A stretch of 64,000 nt of DNA, from NCBI RefSeq assembly GCF_000751775.1, contig NZ_CCRF01000038.1:1-64000 (forward strand), in the 5' to 3' direction. The stretch comes from Caldibacillus thermoamylovorans. GTDB lineage: Bacteria > Bacillota > Bacilli > Bacillales > Caldibacillaceae. This document shows positions 8,336-17,805 of this stretch, piece by piece. Below the pieces are notes generated by a model. The model saw only the letters and a program-made list of their open reading frames with translations. It was not told where the DNA came from and did no database searches. How positions within the stretch are numbered: the stretch's first letter is position 1; every line of letters starts with the position of its first letter. The translations under genes were made by a program, and so were the position numbers.

Positions 8336-9807
8336 GACTGAAACCATGGTTAATGACCAGTTACTTAATTGTAATGATTTTGCCCATCATCGCTCTATAT
8401 TTTTTCTATATTAGTCTATCGCAGTTTGATGAGAAGCGTGATTTTGTCGAATATATGGAAATGAAGGAAAAAATTGACCAATTGGAACCGTTGCTGATGA
8501 ATCCATCCCTCTACAAAGCACAACCGATTGAAAATTATAAACAATTGCAAGAATTAACAGATTCGTCCATGAATATTAAGTTGTACCGCAAGGATGGATT
8601 AAAGCTATATTCTACGCTGGATCAGACTGGCGTCGAGATGTACACATTGAAACAACGGGATTCACTTTATCAAGATTTAAATACACTAAAAAAGGAACAC
8701 CGCACGTACACTTATAAACAGACCGTTTTTTCGGGTGATGATCTCATCGGGATTTACGAGGTGACGATTGCCCGAAATGATTGGCTTGAAGGTGTCAATC
8801 ACCGGACACTTATCTTAGCAAGTTTCCTATTTCTGTCTTTTGTTGTTATTTACTTCGGGGTAATTAATTTGTTAAATCGAAAATTAACTCGTCCACTTCT
8901 GTTATTAAGGGAGGAAATGAACGCTTTTGCCATTGGGAAAAAAGGACACAAAGAACTTCCTCGCTCCAATGACGAGATGGGTGACTTAATTTCGCATTTT
9001 GAGAAAATGAGAGAGCAAATCGAAACAACAAATAAGGAAGTAGAGAGACAACAACAGGAAAAGGAATATATTGTTGCCGCTCTTTCACACGATTTAAAGA
9101 CACCGTTGACCGCAATTCATGCATATTTTGAAGCGTTAAATGGACGACAAGACTTGACAGAACAAGAAAAAGAAGAGTATCGGGCGGTTATTTTTGAAAA
9201 ATTAAATTATATGAAAGAAATGATCAATGACTTAACTTTATTTACAACATTAAAGTCTGCGAAGAATAAGCTTGAATTTGTTGAAGTGGATGGCGCAGAG
9301 TTTTTTGAAATGCTTTTAGGAGGTTATGAAGGCCCTTGCCGTAAGCGGGAAATAAATCTTATCAGCGAACAAGCGGTTACAGGTAATTTTTTGCTCAATG
9401 TAAAGCAAATGGTTCGAGTTGTTGATAATTTAATGATGAATGCAATTCGCTACACGGAGAAAGGGAAAAATATTTGGCTTGCCGCAGTTTCCCAAACAAG
9501 TCCGCTTCCTGAATGGGTGTTTGCTCCCTTTGTTGAAGAATTAGAAGCTTGGCGAGAAAACGGGACAATTCTATTGATTCAAAATGAAGGAAAAGCTATT
9601 CCGGAAGATGATTTGGAGAAAGTATTTGAACCTTTCGTCCAAGTGGAAGCGGCAAGGGGACAAGGCGGTACATCAGGGCTCGGCTTAAGCATTGCAAAAA
9701 TGGCAATTGAACAACACGGAGGAAAAATAAAAATATGGTCACAAACAGGTTATGGAACGCTGGTTGCATGCTGGCTGCAGGGGATAAATTCCTCTTCTCA
9801 GGTATGA
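8332..9807 (+). CDS. membrane sensor histidine kinase
   Basis: A 491-residue kinase partnered with the preceding regulator. It has a membrane helix at about 7-29, an extracellular sensor of about 130 residues, a second helix at about 160-182, a HAMP linker, a HisKA domain with the phosphorylated His253 in LSHDLKTPLTA, and a HATPase domain with an N-box (NLMMNAIRYTEKG) and a GLGLSIAK box. The extracellular domain is medium-sized, so this is not a BceS-type intramembrane sensor. The signal is unknown. Confidence 0.9.
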   Translation: MRLKPWLMTSYLIVMILPIIALYFFYISLSQFDEKRDFVEYMEMKEKIDQLEPLLMNPSLYKAQPIENYKQLQELTDSSMNIKLYRKDGLKLYSTLDQTGVEMYTLKQRDSLYQDLNTLKKEHRTYTYKQTVFSGDDLIGIYEVTIARNDWLEGVNHRTLILASFLFLSFVVIYFGVINLLNRKLTRPLLLLREEMNAFAIGKKGHKELPRSNDEMGDLISHFEKMREQIETTNKEVERQQQEKEYIVAALSHDLKTPLTAIHAYFEALNGRQDLTEQEKEEYRAVIFEKLNYMKEMINDLTLFTTLKSAKNKLEFVEVDGAEFFEMLLGGYEGPCRKREINLISEQAVTGNFLLNVKQMVRVVDNLMMNAIRYTEKGKNIWLAAVSQTSPLPEWVFAPFVEELEAWRENGTILLIQNEGKAIPEDDLEKVFEPFVQVEAARGQGGTSGLGLSIAKMAIEQHGGKIKIWSQTGYGTLVACWLQGINSSSQV

Positions 9808-10044
9808 CAAGGGACGAGTTTTCCGGAAATGACCGGGGTTCAGTATTTTTTCCTGGGATAGCCGGATAAAGACCTAATAATAAAGGAGCCTGTTGAAAAA
9901 AGTTGGGTCAATTCAAGAAAAAATAAATCTTGTTATCCAACAATGACAAAGCGATTAACTCGCCACCTGTTGTTGTGAAAGAAGTCAAAAATTTTATTAT
10001 ATACAGGGACAATAAACCGGTCTCTTAAGAAAGGATGGAAGGTT
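9808..10044. other. intergenic region without recognised features
   Basis: This 237-bp gap separates the kinase gene from the lipoprotein gene. A GGATGGAAGG ribosome site at 10033-10042 serves the next gene. I see no clear terminator, promoter or repeat. Confidence 0.4.
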
Positions 10045-11121
10045 TTGAAAATAAAAGCAGTATTTACAAGTTCTTTAATCGCAATCGGAATCTTATCAGG
10101 ATGTTCAGGGGTGACGGGTGTGTCAACGGATGAAATCATTACGAAGGTGTTAGCAGCCGATCAAGATGAAAAAGCTTACTATGCGAAAGGTGAATTAAAG
10201 ATTTATGAAGATGACAAGCTTGAGGAAAGTTATACAACGGAAGAATATCACAGTGAAGATGGAAAAGCAAAAATAACAATGAAGGATACAAAGACCGGTG
10301 AAGAAGGTGTAACTGTTAATGACGGGAAATCAATTATTTCTTTTGATAAAAAACAAAATAAGGCAATGGTAATGGACGATGTGAGCTCACTTGACTTACC
10401 TAATCAAAGCCAAAAGGAGCAAGTGATTTCATTTTTGGAAACATTGAAAGATAGTCATAAGTATAAACTAATTGGTAAGGAAAAGGTCAATGGCTTTGAA
10501 ACACATCACATCAAACTGGAACCAAAGGAGAAAGACTCGATATTTGGCGAAATCGAAATTTGGATTGACCAAAAAACATGGTTCCCGGTCAAAAGCATAA
10601 ACATCGTGGGAAGCAGCCGTACAGAGTTCGCATATACAGAAGTCGACACATCAACAAAAATTTCAGATGATACGTTTACCTTATCTTTACCGGATAATGT
10701 TGAAATCGTTCATCTTAAAGACGAAATGAATCAAAGTAATGGAACAATTGAAGAAGCAGTAGAAAAGTTGGGTAGACCGTTTTTAGTACTAAATGAAGAA
10801 AACTTGACAATGGATAATGTTACAATTGATGAACTGAAGGGTGAAATCAACCGAACAGAAATCACCATCACCTATAACAAAGGCGATGGAATTCCACTGA
10901 TTTACTTGTCCGTTTTTCCAACCCCTGAGGAGAAAGAGTTGGCTATTTCGGACACGGGGTTGAAAATTCGCGGGCAAAACGCCGAATTCATGAAAGAAAT
11001 CAATTCTTATACTTGGGATGAAAATGGTCTCCGATACACATTAATTGTCGAAGGACCTGATTCATTATCTCAGGAAGATATAATGAAAATGACGGAAAGA
11101 ATGGTAATTAGTTCAAACTAA
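10045..11121 (+). CDS. LolA-like lipoprotein with DUF4367-type C-terminus
   Basis: The 358-residue product begins with a lipoprotein signal, KAVFTSSLIAIGILSGCSG, with lipobox LSGC, so it should be anchored outside the membrane. The middle resembles LolA/LppX-type beta folds (as in B. subtilis YdcC), and the last 100 residues resemble DUF4367 (TITYNKGDGIPLIYLSVFP). The start is TTG with GGATGGAAGG upstream. Proteins of this type are linked to sporulation or envelope stress. Its position after a two-component system hints at co-regulation, but a 237-bp gap separates them. Function is not established. Confidence 0.7.
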   Translation: MKIKAVFTSSLIAIGILSGCSGVTGVSTDEIITKVLAADQDEKAYYAKGELKIYEDDKLEESYTTEEYHSEDGKAKITMKDTKTGEEGVTVNDGKSIISFDKKQNKAMVMDDVSSLDLPNQSQKEQVISFLETLKDSHKYKLIGKEKVNGFETHHIKLEPKEKDSIFGEIEIWIDQKTWFPVKSINIVGSSRTEFAYTEVDTSTKISDDTFTLSLPDNVEIVHLKDEMNQSNGTIEEAVEKLGRPFLVLNEENLTMDNVTIDELKGEINRTEITITYNKGDGIPLIYLSVFPTPEEKELAISDTGLKIRGQNAEFMKEINSYTWDENGLRYTLIVEGPDSLSQEDIMKMTERMVISSN

Positions 11122-11153
11122 GGAGTTGCGAGTTTGAAGTAGGTGTTAAGTGA

Positions 11154-11258
11154 ATGAAATTGCTGACGGAAAGGCCGTTATTAGCAGCTTTTATCATATT
11201 CAGTACCTCAACAGTCTTATTCAATAAAAAGTTCTGGAAGGAAGTAAATTTTAAATGA
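11154..11258 (+). CDS. small membrane protein, 34 aa
   Basis: An ATG ORF encodes a 34-residue peptide with one hydrophobic stretch (LLAAFIIFSTSTVLF) and a basic C-terminus. AGGTG lies upstream. Its TGA overlaps the ATG of the next small ORF (ATGA), which suggests translational coupling and argues that the pair is or was coding. It matches no family I recognise. Confidence 0.35.
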   Translation: MKLLTERPLLAAFIIFSTSTVLFNKKFWKEVNFK

Positions 11259-11422
11259 GCATTCTTGCTTTAGCAACCATTCTTTTGTGGATTGCAGTAT
11301 TTTATGAACTAAATAAACCTTCAGAAAAGCAAAAAGAACGAAAAATTGTAGTTTAAATAATTTTAGGTTCTTTATCAACTTTAGTAATAACGATTTATCT
11401 TATTCAAAGGCTTTTTGTTTAA
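11255..11422 (+). pseudogene. two-helix small membrane protein interrupted by an in-frame stop
   Basis: The ATG at 11255 opens a 33-codon ORF (hydrophobic helix SILALATILLWIAVFY, then a charged stretch) ending in TAA at 11354-11356. The same frame then continues for 21 codons encoding a second hydrophobic helix (LGSLSTLVITIYLIQRLF) to a TAA at 11420-11422. A 55-residue helix-loop-helix protein broken by one nonsense codon explains this best. A functional 33-residue peptide is the alternative. Confidence 0.4.
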
Positions 11423-11447
11423 AAATTTTCCTTGTAACAGGGGTTGC

Positions 11448-11537
11448 TAGTTCAACAAGAATAGAAGAAGCGAACAACAATGATTTATACGGTTCACGGG
11501 AGTTTAGTTCAACAAGGATAAGGGAAGCCCGACTAAT
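11448..11537. repeat. imperfect direct repeat, 23 bp, 67-bp spacing
   Basis: TAGTTCAACAAGAATAGAAG (11448 onward) recurs as TAGTTCAACAAGGATAAGGG (11515 onward). It lies in the 240-bp non-coding stretch before the convergent zupT gene. A weak hairpin (AAGGGAAGCCC with GGGTTTCCTT) follows the second copy. Confidence 0.5.
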
Positions 11538-11663
11538 AGGGTTTCCTTTAAACCTTGTATTTTTTAACATTTAAATTAAACTGAGCCAAAAAAATAGGTT
11601 TTTGCTAGAGGGTTAAAAAATTTTATAGTACTAGATGGTTTATACCTGTCCCTATATAACTGT

Positions 11664-12443
11664 TTATTCACCCAATAACAATAATGAGATGGCCATGATG
11701 AGCATACCGAAAACAAAACCGTATATCGATATGTCACCTTCGTCATATTTTTTCGCTGTTGGTAAAAGTTCAGATATAGAAATAAATACCATCATCCCGG
11801 CAACAACGGCTAAAACAACACCAAGTACGGTTGTATTTAAAAAACGCATAAGAACCAGATAAGTTAATAAGGCACCCACAGGTTCAACTAAACCTGAAAA
11901 CAAGGCCCATAAAAATGATCGATATTTATTATCGGTGGCATAATAAATCGGAATCGCAACAGCAATCCCCTCAGGTATATTATGAATAAATACCGCGACA
12001 GCAATCGCAAACCCGATTGACGGTTCTTGGAGTGTGGACATGAATGTAGCGACTCCATCCGGGAAATTATGAATTGCCAGTGCAATGGCAGTGAATATAC
12101 CGATGCGCATTAACTCCGGATCTTTTGTATCCTTCGTTTTTACAGTCAACTTTTGTTCGGTTATTTTATCAAGTAGCCCAATAAAAATGATCCCGGAAAA
12201 ATAGCCGATAATGACTGCCATATAACCAAATTTGTCCCCGAAAACACCGGTTAAAGATTCCCTAGCCTCTGGGAAAATATCAGCCAAGGATACGAAAATC
12301 ATTACTCCCGCTGAAAGACCTAGGGAAAATGAAAGAAATTTTTTATTTGTTATTTTTGTAAATAGAACAAGTAAACCGCCAATTCCTGCTGCGAGCCCCG
12401 CGAATAAAGTTAAGATTAACGCTAGAACAACATCATTTGTCAT
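11664..12443 (-). CDS. zupT: ZIP-family metal importer ZupT
   Basis: A 259-residue membrane protein with about eight helices and the ZIP signature motifs HNFPDGVATF and HNIPEGIAVA, whose His, Asn and Glu/Asp residues form the metal path. It should import zinc and other divalent cations. The ATG is at 12443 with a weak GGGAAG ribosome site. It is transcribed alone, convergent with the small membrane ORFs. No Zur box was recognised upstream. Confidence 0.88.
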   Translation of the reverse strand: MTNDVVLALILTLFAGLAAGIGGLLVLFTKITNKKFLSFSLGLSAGVMIFVSLADIFPEARESLTGVFGDKFGYMAVIIGYFSGIIFIGLLDKITEQKLTVKTKDTKDPELMRIGIFTAIALAIHNFPDGVATFMSTLQEPSIGFAIAVAVFIHNIPEGIAVAIPIYYATDNKYRSFLWALFSGLVEPVGALLTYLVLMRFLNTTVLGVVLAVVAGMMVFISISELLPTAKKYDEGDISIYGFVFGMLIMAISLLLLGE

Positions 12444-12745
12444 ATTACCGCTTCCCTATATTTCTTAGCTTTTAAGGAACAAGCCCCTTACATTATTTCC
12501 CATTTCTTAACAAAAATTCATTATAGCATAAAAAGGAAGAAGCAACGAGTAACAAGCCCTAGTCTTTAATTCCCATTGACGAACGATAGTATTCCAACTT
12601 ACAAAACTACAAATAATTAAAAAAGTTTTGCGGAAAAGGTCATAGCTTGGAATGGAAAATGCTTAACAAGCCCTAGTTTTCGAAAAACAGACTGTAAAAG
12701 ATGAAGAAGCCTGTCCTATGAAGTGCAGGAGAACAGGCACTAAAA
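12444..12745. other. intergenic region between tatD and zupT, short direct repeat
   Basis: AACAAGCCCTAGT occurs at 12551-12563 and again at 12665-12677, 114 bp apart. GCCTGT (12710-12715) and ACAGGC (12733-12738) can pair with CCT/AGG inside and may be a weak tatD terminator. Nothing else was seen. Confidence 0.4.
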
Positions 12746-13537
12746 TCAAGGTAACTGAAAGAGCCGTTTTGCGTTTTCAGTTGAGTATTCAGCCACCTCT
12801 TCGGCTGAAACACCCATGTATTTGGCTATATCACCGGCAATATGCGGTAAGAAGGCCGGTTCATTTCGCCGGTTTTTCGGTTTGTTTTTCAAGTTTCTCG
12901 GAAGTAGATAGGGCGCATCGGTTTCGATCAATAAACGATCAAGCGGGATATACTTGACAGCCTCCTGTAATTCCTGCCCCCGTCTTTCATCACAAATCCA
13001 ACCCGTTATTCCAATGTAGAACCCCATCGAAATATATTTTTTCACTTCAGCAACACTGCCTGTAAAGCAATGAACCACTGCTTTTTCAGCTAAGTGTGCA
13101 TGATGAGCAAAAATTTCACAAAAACGGTTATGGGCATCTCTATCGTGTAAAAAAAGTGGCAGTTCGAGCTCGTCAGCCAAATCTAATTGCGCCTCAAAAC
13201 ATTGTTCCTGAATCGGTTGCGGCGAGAACATCCGGTTAAAATCAAGACCGCATTCACCAATCGCCACCACTTCTTTCCGCTCAGCTAAACGTCTTAACTC
13301 TCGAATCGAATCATGATGAAAGCTTTTGGCGTCATGAGGATGGATGCCTGCCGTAGCAAAAAGAATATTTGAGCATTCCTTAGCCAAATTTGCGGCTGCC
13401 TTACTGCTTTTCACATTGGAACCGGTTAGGATCATTTGACTGACTCCATTTTTCAACGCTCGTTCAACCACTTCTTCTCGGTCTTTTGCAAATTGTTTAT
13501 CAGTAAGGTTTAGTCCGATATCTATCAATTGTTGCAT
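12746..13537 (-). CDS. tatD: TatD-family metal-dependent deoxyribonuclease
   Basis: The 263-residue amidohydrolase-fold nuclease aligns end to end with E. coli TatD (GLDFNRMFS, HCFTGS, GITGWICDERRG, IETDAPYLLPR, NEPAFLPHI). Metal ligands are visible as His in AGIHPHD, Glu in IGECGLDF, His in HDRDAH, His in VHCFTG and Asp in ETDAP. Family members are 3'-5' exonucleases implicated in DNA repair and turnover. It is closer to TatD than to the YabD/YcfH branch usual in Bacillus. ATG 13537 has a GGAGG ribosome site. Confidence 0.88.
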   Translation of the reverse strand: MQQLIDIGLNLTDKQFAKDREEVVERALKNGVSQMILTGSNVKSSKAAANLAKECSNILFATAGIHPHDAKSFHHDSIRELRRLAERKEVVAIGECGLDFNRMFSPQPIQEQCFEAQLDLADELELPLFLHDRDAHNRFCEIFAHHAHLAEKAVVHCFTGSVAEVKKYISMGFYIGITGWICDERRGQELQEAVKYIPLDRLLIETDAPYLLPRNLKNKPKNRRNEPAFLPHIAGDIAKYMGVSAEEVAEYSTENAKRLFQLP

Positions 13538-13760
13538 GATAAATCCTCCAAATCCGTTTAATCATTAACTATTTTATCATATTTTGACAATGGCCCACTG
13601 TGTTCATACTTTAAAGCATTATCAAAGAGGTTTCATTTTAAATTAATTTAGTTCAAACATAGCATGAGCAGTTGTATAACTTGAATTTCCCACCCTAAAA
13701 ACCAATAAACAATTGGTTGCGCTGTTGTTTGCAGGAATCCCCACTTCAGGTTGATAATTC

Positions 13761-14348
13761 TTAAGTGGTGGGTACTTCAAATCCCTGCAATACAGAAGGT
13801 GCCCCTTTTTCACCAGCAAGGTCTCCCATACCGTACGCCATCAATTTACCTTCGTAAACCAATTGAAATGCTGCGGTATAAGGCAATTCATGTGGTTTGA
13901 TTAAGGATACATCTTTTGTAAAATCAATCACGTTACAATGCTTTAGAACCGATGCGACAAACTGTGAACAGAAGAATGCGTTTTTTCTTTCTATCGGTTT
14001 ATTGAACATCACGCCAAAAACCCCTAATAAGTTATAGCGATACAACTCCTTTTGTATTTCCAACTCTCGAATATAGCTTCTCATTTGATTTATCTGTGCA
14101 TCTGTTACCGTTAACGAATAAATCGCACAATTTGCCCGTCTGAACCAATCAGATAACATATCTTCCCGTACAAATCCGCACAAAAATGGGTTTCTTGGCT
14201 TTTTCCTGCCAAAACTATACACTGTTGCTAATTCTCCGTCAAAGGCAATCGAAGCATGATTATAGGGCTTTTTCGTATAGCATTTTATTAATCTTGAAAA
14301 CAAGGTTCCGGTATCGGTTAGTAACAGATAAATCTTTTTTTCTTCCAT
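13761..14348 (-). CDS. permuted papain-like amidase of the YiiX/YaeF (C92) superfamily
   Basis: The 195-residue protein has the circularly permuted NlpC/P60 arrangement: the catalytic His comes first (YNHASIAFD) and the Cys near the centre (AFFCSQFVASVL), followed by a conserved KPHELP. It has no signal peptide or membrane helix. It resembles B. subtilis YycO-type proteins. Members cleave amide or thioester bonds; the substrate here is unknown. The gene diverges from the two-component genes starting at 14590. A hairpin (CCCACTT with AAGTGGTGGG) overlaps its stop codon. Confidence 0.65.
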   Translation of the reverse strand: MEEKKIYLLLTDTGTLFSRLIKCYTKKPYNHASIAFDGELATVYSFGRKKPRNPFLCGFVREDMLSDWFRRANCAIYSLTVTDAQINQMRSYIRELEIQKELYRYNLLGVFGVMFNKPIERKNAFFCSQFVASVLKHCNVIDFTKDVSLIKPHELPYTAAFQLVYEGKLMAYGMGDLAGEKGAPSVLQGFEVPTT

Positions 14349-14425
14349 CTCTACTCCCCCTCGTATCGTATGTAAAGAATCCTTTTAAGAAGACTATAAA
14401 GTATAAAACTTAAGATAAGGTGAAT

Positions 14426-14537
14426 GAAAATCTTAAGAAAACCTTAATTTTAAATGGATATGACCGAATATATGCTATTTTTTTGTATAAAACAATAAGA
14501 AAATCTTAAGAAATCAATCCAATATTTGTTAAGATTT
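14426..14537. promoter_or_regulatory. repeated AAATCTTAAG motifs upstream of a two-component operon
   Basis: The 15-mer GAAAATCTTAAGAAA occurs at 14426-14440 and 14499-14513, and its core appears inverted as TTAAGATTT at 14529-14537. The last two form an inverted pair. They lie between the divergent amidase and response-regulator genes and are the likely binding sites of that regulator (autoregulation). Confidence 0.5.
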
Positions 14538-14589
14538 AATTGGTAAGATACATTTAGCGCGAAAGAGAAAACAGTAGGAGTGAACGTTC

Positions 14590-15276
14590 ATGAACATATT
14601 GGTTTGTGATGATGATAAAGAAATAGTCGATGCAATCGGGATTTATTTAGAAAATGAAGGCTACAAAATTTTCAAAGCTTTTAATGGAATCGAAGCAATT
14701 GAGATCATTGAGCAAAATGAAATCCATCTGATCATCATGGATATAATGATGCCGAAAATGGACGGGATTCAAGCAACGATGAAAATTCGCGAACAAAATA
14801 ATATTCCATTAATTATGCTGTCTGCGAAATCGGAGGATACGGATAAAATATTAGGATTAAATCTGGGCGCCGACGACTATATAACGAAGCCGTTTAATCC
14901 GCTTGAACTCATCGCGCGGGTTAAGGCAAACTTAAGAAGATATACGAAATTAGGGAGTCTTGAGACGAAAAACAATGTATATCAAAGCGGAGGCCTCGTG
15001 ATTGATGATGAAACGAAAACCATTACTGTTGATGGCGAAGAAGTCCATTTGACCCCGGTCCAGTATAAAATTTTGAAACTATTAACCGCAAATGCCGGGA
15101 GAGTTTTTTCGATAGAAGATATTTATGAAAAAGTCTGGAATGAACCGGCCTTTAATCCGGAAAATACCGTTGCCGTACATATTCGAAAAATCCGTGAGAA
15201 AATCGAAATTAATCCAAGAGAGCCAAAATATTTAAAAGTCGTATGGGGAGTTGGATATAAAGTTGAAAAAATATAG
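14590..15276 (+). CDS. OmpR-family response regulator, VanR-like
   Basis: A 228-residue regulator: receiver domain with CDDD at 6-9, phosphoacceptor Asp51 in IMDIMMPKMDG and Lys in TKPFNPLEL, then a winged-helix effector ending VVWGVGYKVEKI. GTAGGAG precedes the ATG. The kinase gene overlaps its end in a different frame. Repeated AAATCTTAAG motifs upstream suggest autoregulation. By receiver sequence it resembles the VanR/YkoG type; targets are unknown. Confidence 0.9.
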   Translation: MNILVCDDDKEIVDAIGIYLENEGYKIFKAFNGIEAIEIIEQNEIHLIIMDIMMPKMDGIQATMKIREQNNIPLIMLSAKSEDTDKILGLNLGADDYITKPFNPLELIARVKANLRRYTKLGSLETKNNVYQSGGLVIDDETKTITVDGEEVHLTPVQYKILKLLTANAGRVFSIEDIYEKVWNEPAFNPENTVAVHIRKIREKIEINPREPKYLKVVWGVGYKVEKI

Positions 15277-17317
15277 TCATTCAAAACTGACAAAATTCAT
15301 TGTTTTTATCATAATGATTGCCTTCTTTTCCGGAACGATAACAACGCTGGTGAAAATAATGACGATCCCTTTTAATAGTGTACTGCAAAAAAGTTATTTT
15401 GAAAGCGCCGCATACATTCAAGAGAGTCAGGGACTTATCAGCGACTTAACAAAATTAATGGGTGAATTTAAGAATGAAGAAAATATTTTAAATGGTGGAA
15501 CGATCAGTGAGGATGAGTTAAAGGATAAAGAAGAGGAGTTATACTTTCAATTTCAAAACTCTAAGAAATATAATCCTAAATTAAGTGAAGAGGAAAATTA
15601 TGAACAATTTAAAAAGGAATATGCCGACGAGATTGCTCACGAGAGGGATAAATTTATTCAAAGAGATTTAAGGGAATACCACCTTTTATTACAAAATATG
15701 GATGATTATGAAACACCGTTGTTTTATGCCAGTGATGGTACAAATGTATACACAAATACGACGATGAAAGAAAGACAGGAGTTCGAAACTTATCCTGCAT
15801 TTTTTATATTTGATCATTATGACCAAGAAATTTATCCAAAGGAAACGAGGGAAAATGATTATTTATATTGGATTACTGATCAAGTAAACGAGCTGGATCC
15901 GGAAAATACGGTTATTTATTTGGCGTTTCCGGATAAGTTTTTAAATACAAATATAAAGGAATGGAAGGAAAATAGTGCCCTTTCTGCAAAAAATTTATAT
16001 AAATTGACATACTTAGTGCCGGGATTTATCTTATCTTTTATCTATCTTGCTCTGGTGACCGGCAGAAAATCGTTTCGAGATCAAGAGGTTCACTTAAATG
16101 TAATTGATAAATTATATAATGATATAAACGTTCTGTTATGTGTCTCCTTGATTGCACTTTATACCGTATTATTAGATCTATTGTTTGAAATGAATAACAA
16201 AATGATTCTTCCCATAACGGTTTTGATTGCTGCGATTGGTTTCGTGCTTATTTTTTCACTTATTAAGCATGGGAAAAACAAAACACTCATTAAGCATACA
16301 TTGTTATATAATCTCATTAGTCAATTTGCTCATTTTATCGGAGACGTTTATCGAAACGGAAGCCTTGCCGTGAAAACCGTTTTGCTTGCTGTGGGCTACC
16401 CGCTTTTGGTTGCTTTAACATTTTTCATATTCCCGGTAACGCTAGGAGTTGCCGCATGGTTTGCATTGAAAAAAATTAAGTCCTTCAATGCAATTCAGGC
16501 AGGTGTTGAGGAAATTAAGGCCGGAAATCTTCAATATCACATTGATATAAAAGGACGAGGGGAATTTGCCAGGCTTGCAGAAAATATTAACAGCATTACT
16601 GATGGGTTGAGAAATGCAGTAGACAATGAGTTGAAGAGTGAACGGCTAAAAACAGAACTGATTACCAATGTTTCCCATGATATAAGGACGCCTTTAACTT
16701 CCATTATCACCTATGTGGATCTTTTGAAAAATGAAAAGGATCCAACAAAAATAGAAGAGTATGTTGGAGTATTGGATCAAAAATCAAAGAGATTGAAAGT
16801 ATTAACAGATAATTTATTTGAAGCAGCAAAGGCTTCCAGCGGCGATATTCCGGTCCATCTTGAAAAAATTGATATCATTTCATTAATTAACCAAGGTTTG
16901 GGGGAAGTGGGCGATAAAATTTTAGCAAGAAATTTGGAATTTAAGTTGAATTTTCCTGCAGATAAACTTTTTGTGACAGCAGATGGTCGGTTGTTGTGGA
17001 GATCAATCGAGAATGTATTATCGAATATCTTTAAATATGCCCTTGAAGGTTCCCGAGTCTATGTTGATATTGAGGATTTAGGTAATGATGTGCGGTTAGT
17101 TTTTAAAAATATATCCGCCTCAGAATTAAATATCTCAGCGGATGAACTAATGGAGCGGTTTAAACGAGGGGATGAATCCCGAACAAGCGAAGGAAGCGGA
17201 TTAGGATTGTCTATTGCCAAAAGCTTAATTGAAATCCAAAGAGGGAAATTTTCCATTCAAATTGATGGCGATTTATTTAAAGCGATCATTGTTTTACCTA
17301 AATATAGTCAGGAATGA
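15263..17317 (+). CDS. multi-pass sensor histidine kinase
   Basis: A 684-residue kinase with an unusual input region: one N-terminal helix (about 11-33), an extracellular domain of roughly 200 residues rich in acidic and Tyr residues, then four more helices (about 240-400), a HAMP-like segment, a HisKA domain (His472 in VSHDIRTPLTS) and a HATPase domain (GLGLSIAKSL). Starts at TTG 15263 or in-frame TTG 15251 are both possible; GGGGAG at 15245-15250 is too close to the latter, so I prefer 15263. The gene overlaps the regulator gene by 14 bp. The ligand is unknown. Confidence 0.85.
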   Translation: MKKYSHSKLTKFIVFIIMIAFFSGTITTLVKIMTIPFNSVLQKSYFESAAYIQESQGLISDLTKLMGEFKNEENILNGGTISEDELKDKEEELYFQFQNSKKYNPKLSEEENYEQFKKEYADEIAHERDKFIQRDLREYHLLLQNMDDYETPLFYASDGTNVYTNTTMKERQEFETYPAFFIFDHYDQEIYPKETRENDYLYWITDQVNELDPENTVIYLAFPDKFLNTNIKEWKENSALSAKNLYKLTYLVPGFILSFIYLALVTGRKSFRDQEVHLNVIDKLYNDINVLLCVSLIALYTVLLDLLFEMNNKMILPITVLIAAIGFVLIFSLIKHGKNKTLIKHTLLYNLISQFAHFIGDVYRNGSLAVKTVLLAVGYPLLVALTFFIFPVTLGVAAWFALKKIKSFNAIQAGVEEIKAGNLQYHIDIKGRGEFARLAENINSITDGLRNAVDNELKSERLKTELITNVSHDIRTPLTSIITYVDLLKNEKDPTKIEEYVGVLDQKSKRLKVLTDNLFEAAKASSGDIPVHLEKIDIISLINQGLGEVGDKILARNLEFKLNFPADKLFVTADGRLLWRSIENVLSNIFKYALEGSRVYVDIEDLGNDVRLVFKNISASELNISADELMERFKRGDESRTSEGSGLGLSIAKSLIEIQRGKFSIQIDGDLFKAIIVLPKYSQE

Positions 17318-17389
17318 TTATGGTGTTTTTACATCACTTTTACCGGTCATTCAGGACTCTAAAATAAAACACTGATTGGAGTTTTACAA

Positions 17390-17426
17390 AAGGGAAGGCA
17401 GTTGCAAAGAGGCAACACCTTCCCTT
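17390..17426 (+). terminator. strong hairpin terminator after the kinase gene
   Basis: AAGGGAAGG (17390-17398) pairs with CCTTCCCTT (17418-17426), and GTTGC with GCAAC inside. It lies between the convergent kinase and yjcZ-type genes. The T-tract is imperfect (ATTGTGATTTT). Confidence 0.75.
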
Positions 17427-17438
17427 ATTGTGATTTTA

Positions 17439-17517
17439 TAGGCTTTGTGGGAAACTTTTACCTACCCCAGCGGCTAATCGCCTGAGGTGAGGTACTTATT
17501 TTAATAACCAAAGCCTA
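17439..17517. other. inverted repeat and hairpin downstream of the YjcZ-type gene
   Basis: TAGGCTTTG (17439-17447) is complementary to CAAAGCCTA (17509-17517), which lies in the 3' end of the mini-gene. Between them CACCTCAGGCG and CGCTGGGGTAGG on the minus strand can form a GC-richer hairpin. This is the likely terminator region of the mini-gene. Confidence 0.45.
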
Positions 17518-17605
17518 CATAGTTTGTACCGACAATAATTAACAAAATGAACAGCACGACAATCAGTGCAAATCCTGCACCGTATCCGGATCCTCCACCA
17601 CTCAT
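17501..17605 (-). CDS. YjcZ-family sporulation mini-protein, 34 aa
   Basis: The ATG at 17605, preceded by GGAGGTGA, opens a 34-residue ORF: a Gly-rich start ([14 protein letters not shown]), a single hydrophobic helix ([12 protein letters not shown]) and the ending NYVGFGY. This pattern is that of the YjcZ family of tiny membrane proteins made during sporulation in Bacillaceae. It is transcribed alone. Confidence 0.88.
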   Translation of the reverse strand: MSGGGSGYGAGFALIVVLFILLIIVGTNYVGFGY

Positions 17606-17805
17606 CAAACATTCACCTCCCATATCATTTCACTAATAAAGTATGTCATCATTGGAAAAATGGAATGGACAAAATCCTAAAAAATGTAAATGTGCATTTG
17701 AGGGAATACTGATGACTCACTGTATGTAGTTTTATCTAATAAATGTTTTCTCAAATCATTTGGCAATTGTATTTTTGTTGAAGGGGCGAAAAAGTTCGGG
17801 AGGTA

